Origin: an uncultured Pelagibacteraceae bacterium
Lineage (GTDB): Bacteria; Pseudomonadota; Alphaproteobacteria; Pelagibacterales; Pelagibacteraceae
DNA: 64,000 bases
Direction: 5' to 3'
Assembly (NCBI GenBank): GCA_902606115.1
Contig: CACLFM010000001.1
Location: 1 to 64,000 of the forward strand
Numbering within the stretch: the stretch's first letter is position 1; each line of letters opens with the position of its first letter. A program made the translations under genes and the position numbers. Shown in pieces: positions 55,275 through 64,000 of the stretch. Under the pieces are notes generated by a model. The model was not told where the DNA came from. It searched no databases and saw only the letters and a list, made by a program, of their open reading frames with translations.

Positions 55275-56205
55275 ATTAAAAATTTATTTAGCATCCCCAA
55301 GAGGCTTCTGTGCAGGAGTAGATAGAGCAATTGAAATAGTAAAAAAAAGTATTGATAAATTTGGTCCCCCTGTATACGTAAGGCACGAGATTGTTCATAA
55401 TAAACATGTTGTTGAGAGCTTAAAAAAAATCGGTGCTATTTTTGTTGAAGAGATTAAAGAAATTAAAGATAAATCTAGACCTGTAATATTTTCTGCACAC
55501 GGCGTTCCAAAAAAAGTTCCAAAAGAAGCAGAGGAATTAAATATGAAATATGTTGATGCAACTTGTCCCTTGGTGTCAAAGGTTCATAGAGAGGCAGAAA
55601 ATATGCATAAAAGTGGATATCATATAATATTAATTGGCCATAAGGGGCACCCAGAGGTAATTGGAACGATGGGTCAAATTCCAGAACATGGTATTACGCT
55701 TATTGAAACAGTAGAAGACGTAAAAAAAATCATTTTTAAAAAAGAAGAAAAGCTAGCATTTATTACACAAACTACCTTGTCTGTGGATGATACGAAAGAA
55801 ATAATAGAATGTTTAAAGAAAAGGTTCCCAAAAATTAACGAGCCAAAAAAAGAGGATATTTGTTACGCTACTACAAATAGACAGGCCGCAGTAAAAAAAA
55901 TTGCTAAACTTTGTGATATGTTTTTTGTGATTGGTAGTAGAAATTCATCTAATTCAAAAAGGTTAGTTGAAGTTGCTAGTAAAGCGGGATGTAATGAGTC
56001 TGAATTAATTCATTCAGAAAGTGAAATACCATTAGATAAAATCGGTAAATGTAAAACTATCGGTATTTCCTCAGGAGCATCAGCGCCTGAGATAATTGTG
56101 CAAGATTTTATAAATAAAATAAAAGAAAAATACGAGGTTCAAATCGAAGAAGTTGAGATTGTTAAAGAAAATGTATTTTTTAAGATCCCCGGTATGCTAA
56201 ATTAA
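55261..56205 (+). CDS. ispH: 4-hydroxy-3-methylbut-2-enyl diphosphate reductase IspH
   Basis: The last MEP-pathway enzyme, making IPP and DMAPP with a Fe-S cluster. The cluster Cys are Cys17 in SPRGFCAGVDRA, Cys102 in DATCPLVSKVH and Cys201 in EDICYATTNRQ. IFSAHGVPKKV and IGHKGHPEVIGTMGQ are conserved loops. At 314 residues it has normal length. The start is 14 bases within blh, so the retinal genes and this isoprenoid step are translated from one message. thrB shares its last base. Confidence 0.97.
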   Translation: MRKNELKIYLASPRGFCAGVDRAIEIVKKSIDKFGPPVYVRHEIVHNKHVVESLKKIGAIFVEEIKEIKDKSRPVIFSAHGVPKKVPKEAEELNMKYVDATCPLVSKVHREAENMHKSGYHIILIGHKGHPEVIGTMGQIPEHGITLIETVEDVKKIIFKKEEKLAFITQTTLSVDDTKEIIECLKKRFPKINEPKKEDICYATTNRQAAVKKIAKLCDMFFVIGSRNSSNSKRLVEVASKAGCNESELIHSESEIPLDKIGKCKTIGISSGASAPEIIVQDFINKIKEKYEVQIEEVEIVKENVFFKIPGMLN

Positions 56206-57176
56206 TGGCTGTTTTTACCAAAATAAATAAAAGAGATATATATGACATCCAAAATTTTTTTAACATCGGAAAAATTATTAGTTACCATGGAATAAAAGAA
56301 GGAATAGAAAATACAAATTATCTTATTTTTACTAAAAGACAAAAGTTTATTTTAACGATATTTGAAAAAAGAGTTAAAAAAAAAGATCTCCCATTTTTTA
56401 TGAAACTAATGGACAAATTATCAAATTTAAAAATTAAATGTCCTAGTCCACTTAAAAGTAAAAAAGGAAACTATTTATTTAACTTAAAGTCTAAAAAAGC
56501 CTGCCTAGTCAGTTTTTTAAAAGGTAAAGATAAGAAAAAATTAAAAAAAAAGGATTTATACGTGATAGGTAAAAATATCGGTAAAATGCACAAAGCCTTA
56601 AGAAAAATTAAATTATACAGGAAAAATTCTTTTTCCCCCCTTAAAATAAAAAATTTATTAGACGGTATAAATGAAAATAAAATTAATAAGCTCTCAAAAA
56701 ATTTAGTTTCGGAGATGCAAAATACATTTATGGAAATTAAGCAAGGGTGGCCAAAAACATTGCCTAAAAACATAATACATGGTGATCTATTTATAGATAA
56801 TATATTTTTTCACAAAGGAAAATTTTTAGGGTTTATTGATTTTTATTTTTCATCTAATGATTTTGAGGCTTACGAGTTAGCTACATGCATAAACGCCTTA
56901 TGTTTCAATAAGAGAAAAAAAATTTTTTCCTATGACAAAGGCAAAACTTTGCAATTAATTAAGGGTTACGAAACAATAAGAAAATTACAAAAAAAAGAGA
57001 AAGATTGTTTAAATATACTTTGTAAAGGATCTGCACTTAGATATCTCGCTACTAGATCGTATGATTATATAAATACTCCAAAATCAGCAATTATAAAAAA
57101 AAAGGATCCAAGAGAATATATTCAAAAATTAGCTTTTCATAAAAAAATTAATTCTTTTAGCTCTTATATTAAATAA
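56205..57176 (+). CDS. thrB: Homoserine kinase ThrB (aminoglycoside phosphotransferase-fold type)
   Basis: A 323-residue homoserine kinase of the APH fold used by alphaproteobacteria, not the GHMP type. The catalytic loop IIHGDLFIDNIFF holds the conserved HGDxxxxN pattern, and the metal-binding Asp follows in LGFIDFYF. The N-terminus has the nucleotide-binding ENTNYLIFTKRQKFILTIFEKR. It shares one base with ispH and with rnhA; ispH-thrB-rnhA is an alphaproteobacterial order. thrC, its pathway partner, lies close by on the opposite strand. Confidence 0.92.
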   Translation: MAVFTKINKRDIYDIQNFFNIGKIISYHGIKEGIENTNYLIFTKRQKFILTIFEKRVKKKDLPFFMKLMDKLSNLKIKCPSPLKSKKGNYLFNLKSKKACLVSFLKGKDKKKLKKKDLYVIGKNIGKMHKALRKIKLYRKNSFSPLKIKNLLDGINENKINKLSKNLVSEMQNTFMEIKQGWPKTLPKNIIHGDLFIDNIFFHKGKFLGFIDFYFSSNDFEAYELATCINALCFNKRKKIFSYDKGKTLQLIKGYETIRKLQKKEKDCLNILCKGSALRYLATRSYDYINTPKSAIIKKKDPREYIQKLAFHKKINSFSSYIK

Positions 57177-57598
57177 TGATTAAAATTTATACAGATGGTT
57201 CATGTATTGGAAATCCTGGGAAGGGTGGCTGGGCTGCAATAATTTTTAAGAATAATGAAAAAAAAATTTTAAAAGGCTCAAAAGATTTAACAACAAATAA
57301 TCAAATGGAACTCACAGCTACTATAAAAGCATTAGAATGTATTAGTACGAGAGATAAAATTCACATTTATACAGACTCTAAATATGTAAAGCAGGGAATA
57401 ACTGAATGGATAACAAAATGGAAGATTAATGGATGGAAAACATCAAAAAAAGAAGAGGTTAAAAATAAAGATTTGTGGCTTGAATTAGACAATTTAACTT
57501 CTAAGAATTCTATAGAATGGGTTTGGGTTAAAGCTCACTCAGATAATGATTTGAATAATGAAGTTGATTTATTAGCTAGAAAAGAAGCTGGTCTATAA
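57176..57598 (+). CDS. rnhA: Ribonuclease HI
   Basis: A 140-residue RNase HI that degrades RNA in RNA-DNA hybrids. The catalytic acids are Asp7 in YTDGSCIGNPGKGGW, Glu45 in NQMELTATI, Asp67 in YTDSKYVK and the Asp of VDLLARKEA, all present; the basic handle KWKINGWKTSKKEEVKN is also intact. It shares one base with thrB, and its last 6 bases overlap the end of the convergent peroxiredoxin gene. Both RNase H types, HI and HII, occur in this window. Confidence 0.97.
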   Translation: MIKIYTDGSCIGNPGKGGWAAIIFKNNEKKILKGSKDLTTNNQMELTATIKALECISTRDKIHIYTDSKYVKQGITEWITKWKINGWKTSKKEEVKNKDLWLELDNLTSKNSIEWVWVKAHSDNDLNNEVDLLARKEAGL

Positions 57599-58078
57599 TA
57601 ATTTTAAAAAATTCTCAGCACTTGATATATCACAAACTCCGGTCTCTTTTTCCTCTTGAATTTTTAAAACATTTAAATTGTCAATTAGCATTGTATATCT
57701 ATTTGATCTTAAGCCAAGTCCCCTCCCCGACTTGTCAACTTCTGCACCTATTGACTTTGTAAAATTTAGAAAAGGATCAGCTAACATCATAATATTGTTT
57801 TCAACCTTATTTATTTTGCCCCATGCATTCATCACAAATGGATCATTTGCTGCAATACAAAAAATCTGGTCAACTCCTTTCTCATAAAACTTTTTTGAAT
57901 GATTGATAAAACTTGGCAAATGTTTTGCAGAACAGACTGATGTAAATGCTCCCGGCATTCCCAATAAAATAATCTTTTTTTTTGAAAATAGGCTGTAAAT
58001 CTTAAATTTTACAGGATCATCATTTATAAGCTGAAAAACTTCACTGTCTGGAAGTTTTTCGTTAATTTTTATTTTCAT
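57593..58078 (-). CDS. Peroxiredoxin of the Prx5 type
   Basis: A 161-residue thiol peroxidase. The active-site pattern is PGAFTSVC with Pro42, Thr46 and the peroxidatic Cys49; a candidate resolving Cys149 is in ETGVCDISSA. The Arg of SNRYTMLI (near 126) completes the site. It reduces hydroperoxides in the cytoplasm using thioredoxin or glutaredoxin, and TrxB is also encoded in the window. It starts 17 bases within thrC, as the last gene of the cytochrome oxidase/thrC run. Confidence 0.93.
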   Translation of the reverse strand: MKIKINEKLPDSEVFQLINDDPVKFKIYSLFSKKKIILLGMPGAFTSVCSAKHLPSFINHSKKFYEKGVDQIFCIAANDPFVMNAWGKINKVENNIMMLADPFLNFTKSIGAEVDKSGRGLGLRSNRYTMLIDNLNVLKIQEEKETGVCDISSAENFLKLL

Positions 58079-59447
58079 TTACCTTATTTAAAATATAGTT
58101 TTTTACTTTATCCAAACTGTTTTCTAAAATTTCAAACTTTTCTTCCTCTTTTAATACTTTTCTTAAATCTTTTGGGAGTTCTTCATTTTTCCCTAATGCA
58201 TTTTTAATCGCCTCTGGAAATTTACTGGGATGTGCAGTCGATAAAATTACACAGTTATTATCTTGCTCAAGTTTTTTTGCAGCTCCATAACCTATAGCTG
58301 TATGCGGATCTAAAACAATATTGTGTTTTTCAAATACATCTTTTATTTCATTAATTGTTTCTTCCTCATTGAGTTTTTCTGATAAAAAATCTTTTTTAAT
58401 TTTGCTTAAAGAAGTGTCATCTAATTTATAGTTATTTTCTTTTACCTTAACCATAATATCTTTTGTTTTGTCTGAATTACGTCCTTGTATCTCAAATATA
58501 AGTCTCTCAAAATTACTGGCAATCTGTATGTCCATGCTGGGTGAAAAAGTTTCAGAAACTTTTTTTGATGTGTAATCTCCTTTAGAAATAGCCCTGTGTA
58601 ATATATCGTTTTGATTTGTTGCTACAATTAATTTGTCTATCGGCAGACCCATTTTTTTGGCTAGATATCCTGCATAAATATCCCCGAAGTTTCCTGTGGG
58701 AACAGAAAAATTTAATTTTTTAGATTTTAATGAAAAGAAACAAAAAAAATAATATACTGTCTGTGCTACTATTCTAGCCCAATTTATTGAATTAACACCA
58801 GACATATTAATCTTTTTTGAGAAATTTTGGTCAACAAACATTGCTTTAACTAAGTTTTGACAATCATCAAAATTACCTTCTATGGCTATATTAAAAACAT
58901 TTTTTTCTTTAACAGTACTCATTATTCTTCTTTGAACCGATGAAATTCTATTATGGGGATGAAGAACAAAAATATTAAGATTTTTTTTTCCTTTTATTGC
59001 GTCTATTGCAGCTGCTCCTGTGTCGCCAGACGTAGCGACTATTATATTTATAAAATTTTCATTTTTTGACAGATAATACTCATAAAAATTACCAATTAAT
59101 TGCATAGCGATATCTTTAAAAGCTAATGTTGGACCATGAAATAATTCCAATATGTTGAACTTTCCAACTTGTCTTAATTTTACAACATCTTCAGATCTGA
59201 AAGATGAATAAGATTTTTTAACTAATTTGTGTAAATGATCCTTTTGGATAAAGTCTCCTGTAAATTTATGAATGATTTCAGTAGCGAGCTCATAATAACT
59301 CATATTTTGCATTTTTAAAAAATCTTTTTCATTAAATTTATAATCTGTCTCTGGTAAAAAAAGTCCACCATCATCAGCAAGACTTTTTATAAATACGCTT
59401 TCAAAAGACAATCTTTCTGAACTACTTCTTGTGCTAATATATTTCAT
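58062..59447 (-). CDS. thrC: Threonine synthase ThrC
   Basis: A 461-residue PLP enzyme that converts O-phosphohomoserine to threonine. The N-terminal YISTRSSSERLSFESVF fits the family start; the PLP Lys lies in GPTLAFKDIAMQLIGNF (near residue 110), and ATSGDTGAAAIDAIKG is the phosphate-binding loop. SVPTGNFGDIYAGY and ILSTAHPSKFPEA are also typical of the long class. It follows surf1 (shared base) and overlaps the peroxiredoxin gene by 17 bases. Confidence 0.97.
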   Translation of the reverse strand: MKYISTRSSSERLSFESVFIKSLADDGGLFLPETDYKFNEKDFLKMQNMSYYELATEIIHKFTGDFIQKDHLHKLVKKSYSSFRSEDVVKLRQVGKFNILELFHGPTLAFKDIAMQLIGNFYEYYLSKNENFINIIVATSGDTGAAAIDAIKGKKNLNIFVLHPHNRISSVQRRIMSTVKEKNVFNIAIEGNFDDCQNLVKAMFVDQNFSKKINMSGVNSINWARIVAQTVYYFFCFFSLKSKKLNFSVPTGNFGDIYAGYLAKKMGLPIDKLIVATNQNDILHRAISKGDYTSKKVSETFSPSMDIQIASNFERLIFEIQGRNSDKTKDIMVKVKENNYKLDDTSLSKIKKDFLSEKLNEEETINEIKDVFEKHNIVLDPHTAIGYGAAKKLEQDNNCVILSTAHPSKFPEAIKNALGKNEELPKDLRKVLKEEEKFEILENSLDKVKNYILNKVNENKN

Positions 59448-60103
59448 TAATAATTTTTTTTTCTAAAATACAAATATATTAAAAAAATCGAAATCGCTAA
59501 TGAAAACCATGTGAGTGCATATTTTAGATGATTATTGGAAATATTTGCTGTAATATTTTTTTGAAGAGGAATCGATTGCTCGTTAACTCTATTATTGAGG
59601 TAGATTATGTATTTAGAAAATTTTTTTCCTGTAAAATTATTTAAATCTTCATCCTTCAATGTAAACCAATAATTATTTACCAAATCATTATCAGGTTTAA
59701 AATAATTAAACTTTGATTTTTCTTTGAGAATTGCTGAAAAACTATTAGTTTTCGAGGGAAATTTATTTCCCTTTTGGTCTTTAGGAACCCATCCACGATT
59801 AATTAAAAAAGATTTATTATTAATTTCTATAGGATTTATTAAATCAAAACCTGGAGCTCCTTTAATATTCAAACTGTAAAGGTAAATTTGTTTTTCATAA
59901 TCAACTTTTCCATCAAATTTAATGTTTTTAAAATTTATAATGTTTGTACCATCAAAATCTGAAGGCTCGCTATTAATTGATTGATTAATCTGTTTTATTA
60001 ATGTTAATTTCCAATCAAGTCTTATCATTTGCCAAATACCCAAAGACAAAAAGACTAATATGAAAAAATATACAAATAAAGAAAATGCTAATTTATTTTT
60101 CAA
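59447..60103 (-). CDS. surf1: SURF1 cytochrome oxidase assembly factor
   Basis: A 218-residue inner-membrane assembly factor of the aa3 oxidase, which helps insert haem a. Two membrane helices lie at the ends (LAFSLFVYFFILVFLSLGIWQM, near 4-25, and ALTWFSLAISIFLIYLYFR, near 197-215), with a periplasmic domain between them. The family motifs are GIWQMIRLDWK, GAPGFDLINPI and FLINRGWVPKD. The gene follows ctaE by 6 bases and shares one base with thrC, which is frequent in alphaproteobacteria. Confidence 0.92.
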   Translation of the reverse strand: MKNKLAFSLFVYFFILVFLSLGIWQMIRLDWKLTLIKQINQSINSEPSDFDGTNIINFKNIKFDGKVDYEKQIYLYSLNIKGAPGFDLINPIEINNKSFLINRGWVPKDQKGNKFPSKTNSFSAILKEKSKFNYFKPDNDLVNNYWFTLKDEDLNNFTGKKFSKYIIYLNNRVNEQSIPLQKNITANISNNHLKYALTWFSLAISIFLIYLYFRKKNY

Positions 60104-60109
60104 TATTTT

Positions 60110-60901
60110 TTAACTGCCCCAAATATAAATAGCTGCAAATAAAAATAACCAAACAACGTCAACGAAATGCCAATACCATGCCGCAGCTTCAAATCCGAAA
60201 TGATGATCTTTATTAAAGTGACCAAGTTTACCTCTCCACAAGCATACTGCTAGAAATATTGTTCCAACTAAAACATGAAAACCATGAAATCCTGTTGCCA
60301 TGTAAAATGTTGCACCATATATATGACCAGAGAAATCGAAACTTGCATGTTGATACTCATAAATTTGTAGCGCTGTAAAACAAGCACCTAATATAACTGT
60401 CAGCACTAAGCCTTGTATAAAACTTTTTCGGTCGTCCTCAAGTAGGGCGTGGTGGGACCAGGTTACTGTTGTACCTGACAATAATAATACTAGAGTATTA
60501 ATCAAAGGAATATCCCAAGGATCAAAAGTTTCAATATCTTTAGGAGGCCAAACATTACCTACAAACTCTCCTGGAAATAAACTTGCATCAAAATAAGCCC
60601 AAAACCATGCAACAAAAAACATTACCTCTGATGCTATGAATAACGTCATTCCATATCTATGGTGAATTTGAACTACTGGTGTGTGATGTCCTTGGTACTC
60701 TGCTTCGTTAACAACATCTCTGAACCACATGAAGGCTCCATAAGTTAATAGGGCAAATCCAAAAAGCATGGCCCACATAATTTTTGAGTGAAAATAATAG
60801 ACTGTACCGATAGCGGTTATCAATGTAGCAAAAGAGGTGTAAATAGGCCAAGGACTTGGATCCACTAAATGATAATCATGTTTTTGATCTTTTGCAGACA
60901 T
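60110..60901 (-). CDS. ctaE: Cytochrome c oxidase subunit III
   Basis: A 263-residue integral membrane subunit of the aa3 oxidase, with seven helices. The family sequences HDYHLVDPSPWPIYTSF at the start, EVMFFVAWFWAYFDASLFP (with the conserved Glu) and TGFHGFHVLVGTIFLAVCLWR are clear, and WYWHFVDVVWLFLFAAIYIWGS ends the protein. It follows ctaG with no gap and is followed by surf1. Confidence 0.97.
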   Translation of the reverse strand: MSAKDQKHDYHLVDPSPWPIYTSFATLITAIGTVYYFHSKIMWAMLFGFALLTYGAFMWFRDVVNEAEYQGHHTPVVQIHHRYGMTLFIASEVMFFVAWFWAYFDASLFPGEFVGNVWPPKDIETFDPWDIPLINTLVLLLSGTTVTWSHHALLEDDRKSFIQGLVLTVILGACFTALQIYEYQHASFDFSGHIYGATFYMATGFHGFHVLVGTIFLAVCLWRGKLGHFNKDHHFGFEAAAWYWHFVDVVWLFLFAAIYIWGS

Positions 60902-61450
60902 TTATTTGATTACCTTTGTTTGCTTGTAATAATCTGATGAAAAAAAAGTATATGATAAAGTAACATCACTTACATTTTTTGTTTTTGGATCATTTACTAC
61001 CTCTGGATCAAGATAAAAAGTCATAAAGTAGCTTTTCTTTTCACCAGGATTTAAAGTTTGTTTTTCAAAGCAAAAACAGCCTAATTTATTAAAGTAAGGA
61101 CCAAATGATGATGGAGAAACGTTATAGCTTGCAACACCACTAGTTGGATTATTACTGAAGTTTTCAACAATAAAATTTACTCTGTAAACTTTGCCTGGTT
61201 TTACGTCAACTAAATTGTTTTCAGTTTCAAAATTCCAAGACAAATCAGTTTGAACATTAGTATCCAGTCTTACAGATACAGGCTCATCTATTACAATTTT
61301 TGGTATATTTTTTGAAACTTGTGTTGTTCCACCAAAACCAGTTACACGGCAAAAAAGATCATATAAAGGTACTGCAGCAAATGACATTCCTAGCATTAAT
61401 AAAAATATTAAAGATAATAATAAAGGAGTTAGTTTTTTTTTAGATATCAT
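60902..61450 (-). CDS. ctaG: Copper chaperone CtaG (Cox11)
   Basis: A 182-residue protein that delivers copper to the CuB site of oxidase subunit I. One N-terminal membrane helix (LTPLLLSLIFLLMLGMSFAAVPLY, near 7-30) is followed by a periplasmic domain with the copper-binding pair Cys125 and Cys127 in LGCFCFEKQ and the conserved Cys34 in DLFCRVTGFGG. PSSFGPYFNKLGCFCF is the usual signature. The start overlaps the 40-residue CoxF-like gene in an ATGA. Confidence 0.95.
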   Translation of the reverse strand: MISKKKLTPLLLSLIFLLMLGMSFAAVPLYDLFCRVTGFGGTTQVSKNIPKIVIDEPVSVRLDTNVQTDLSWNFETENNLVDVKPGKVYRVNFIVENFSNNPTSGVASYNVSPSSFGPYFNKLGCFCFEKQTLNPGEKKSYFMTFYLDPEVVNDPKTKNVSDVTLSYTFFSSDYYKQTKVIK

Positions 61451-61569
61451 ATTATTCTTTCAAATACTCCAACATTATACAATGTAAAAATAAATAATAA
61501 GATCATAAATATTACAAGTGCAATACCTGTTAAAATATTTTTTTTTTTTACTTTCTTATCAATTTCCAT
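61447..61569 (-). CDS. CoxF-like single-span membrane protein, 40 residues
   Basis: A short gene between ctaB and ctaG. It has a Lys-rich cytoplasmic start (MEIDKKVKKKN), one membrane helix (ILTGIALVIFMILLFIFTLY) and a short tail. Its ATG overlaps the ctaB stop (ATGA) and its stop overlaps the ctaG start (ATGA), so it is translated in the oxidase operon. Small CoxF-type proteins of similar size and topology sit at this place in other alphaproteobacteria; the biochemical role is not established. Confidence 0.8.
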   Translation of the reverse strand: MEIDKKVKKKNILTGIALVIFMILLFIFTLYNVGVFERII

Positions 61570-62480
61570 CACACAAAACTATCAACTAAAAATAATACAA
61601 AAATTGCAAACAAGTAGATTATTGAGTAACTAAATACTTTCTTAGCTTTTAAAATATTAAATTTTTGTTTTTCATCTTTATAAAGGTCAAAACAAATATA
61701 GTTATAATATATTGTTAAGGGTAAACATAAGATTGCAAATAAGTTTCCTACGAAACCAATATGATATGGCAGATACAAAACTGGTAACATAAGTATTGAA
61801 TAAACTAATATATTTTTTTTTGTACTTTGTATTCCACTTATAACTGGCAACATTGGGATTTTCGCTAACCTATAATCTTCGGCTTTGTATAAACTTAGAG
61901 CCCAAAAATGTGAAGGTGTCCAAAAAAATATAATTAGAAAAAAAGAAATTGCTTCTAATGATAAGTTGCCAGTCGCAATTGTCCAGCCTATAACTGGAGG
62001 TAATGCACCAGCTGCACCTCCTATTACTATATTTTGAGGCGTCCTTCTCTTTAACCATACTGTATAAACGACAACATAAAAGAAAATAGTAAAAAAAAGT
62101 ATGAATGCTGATAAAATATTTGAAAAATAATATAATCCATAAATTGAGATTACAGATAAAGCTAATCCAAAAATTAAAGCTTGTGACTTGTTCACTTTAC
62201 CTGTTGGTATTGGTCTTAAACAAGTTCTAGACATCAATTTATCAAGGTCTGCCTCATACCACATATTTAAAGCTCCAGCTGCACCAGCACCTAGTGTTAC
62301 AAACCCTATACTTATTATTGCATCAAATACATATATATGATTTGGGGCCGTGAGTAAGCCAACAGCACATGTAAAAATTACTAAGGACATCACCCTTGGT
62401 TTCATAAGGTCAATCAAACCATTAAATAGTTTAATTTCACCAAGTAGATTTAGTTTTAATAATGAGTTTATGACGTTCAT
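61569..62480 (-). CDS. ctaB: Protohaem IX farnesyltransferase CtaB (CyoE/COX10)
   Basis: A 303-residue membrane prenyltransferase that makes haem o from haem b, the first step to haem a of the oxidase. The Asp-rich motif is in NMWYEADLDKLMSRT (near 92-106) with RPIPTGKV following, and the second motif is in LYKAEDYRLAKIPMLPVISG. Eight to nine membrane helices are seen. It is placed between ctaD and the CoxF-like gene. Its ATG is 16 bases after the ctaD stop. Confidence 0.95.
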   Translation of the reverse strand: MNVINSLLKLNLLGEIKLFNGLIDLMKPRVMSLVIFTCAVGLLTAPNHIYVFDAIISIGFVTLGAGAAGALNMWYEADLDKLMSRTCLRPIPTGKVNKSQALIFGLALSVISIYGLYYFSNILSAFILFFTIFFYVVVYTVWLKRRTPQNIVIGGAAGALPPVIGWTIATGNLSLEAISFFLIIFFWTPSHFWALSLYKAEDYRLAKIPMLPVISGIQSTKKNILVYSILMLPVLYLPYHIGFVGNLFAILCLPLTIYYNYICFDLYKDEKQKFNILKAKKVFSYSIIYLFAIFVLFLVDSFV

Positions 62481-62496
62481 TGGAAATTAATCTTAA

Positions 62497-64000
<1,504 letters not shown>

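Noticed and set aside
51014-57598. Rhodopsin gene expected near the retinal cluster
   Set aside because: None of the proteins here has seven helices with the retinal-binding Lys motif; it must be elsewhere.

Overview
This 64 kb window looks like chromosome from a SAR11-type alphaproteobacterium (Candidatus Pelagibacter or a close relative). The reasons are very AT-rich DNA, almost no intergenic space, and alphaproteobacterial gene orders (petABC; ctaD-ctaB-coxF-ctaG-ctaE-surf1; ispH-thrB-rnhA; the F0 genes with paired b' and b subunits). There is also a CcrM-type GANTC methylase and a crtI-crtB-crtY-blh retinal cluster. Species is inferred from gene content only. I see no prophage, insertion sequence, CRISPR array or rRNA. 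There is one tRNA gene. No stretch longer than about 130 bases lacks a gene, and most neighbours overlap by 1 to 24 bases.

Layout. 1-3.5 kb: three surface-polysaccharide genes on the minus strand, probably the edge of a variable glycan island. 3.5-7.7 kb: the macromolecular-synthesis group yqeY-dnaG-rpoD (minus). 7.8-12.2 kb: carAB. 12.2-13.9 kb: a 2OG-Fe(II) oxygenase-like gene and an ELM1-like gene (minus). 13.9-15.8 kb: trxB and a degenerate ADP-ribosylglycohydrolase-like gene. 15.8-17 kb: aspartate aminotransferase (minus). 17-22.7 kb: uvrB, a pteridine-reductase-like SDR, folB-like, uvrC, pgsA. 22.7-26.3 kb: ilvE (minus), a MarR/response regulator/histidine kinase operon that resembles petP-petR plus a kinase, and a UbiK-like coiled-coil gene (minus). 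26.3-32.3 kb: lgt, a MidA/NDUFAF7 methyltransferase, pgeF, prs, rplY, pth, ychF. 32.3-34.9 kb: the cytochrome bc1 operon petABC (minus). 34.9-36.7 kb: trmL, hemF, greA. 36.7-40.6 kb: a TPR protein, ispE, tRNA-Gln and cca as one minus-strand unit. 40.6-43.1 kb: a family 4-like uracil-DNA glycosylase, rnhB, ccrM. 43-45.2 kb: an FAD monooxygenase and mutY (minus). 45.2-57.6 kb: one long plus-strand run of dciA-like, dsbA-like, smc, F0 ATP synthase, retinal biosynthesis, ispH, thrB, rnhA. 57.6-64 kb: a peroxiredoxin, thrC and the aa3 cytochrome oxidase cluster (minus), with ctaD cut by the right edge.

How the genes fit together. The window holds much of an aerobic energy-conserving chain (bc1, aa3 oxidase and its assembly factors, F0 sector). 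It also holds the late steps from phytoene to retinal, which would supply a rhodopsin encoded elsewhere. ispE and ispH provide MEP-pathway isoprenoid steps. Repair (uvrB, uvrC, mutY, UDG) and chromosome maintenance (smc, dciA, ccrM, dnaG) are well represented.

Most notable observations: an SMC of only 798 residues with no recognisable hinge; tRNA-Gln ending 4 bases before the start codon of the CCA-adding enzyme gene; two GAGTC sites inside the likely ccrM promoter; a DnaG that has lost three of four zinc ligands; an ADP-ribosylglycohydrolase-like protein with both metal motifs replaced; and a 40-residue CoxF-like gene between ctaB and ctaG.
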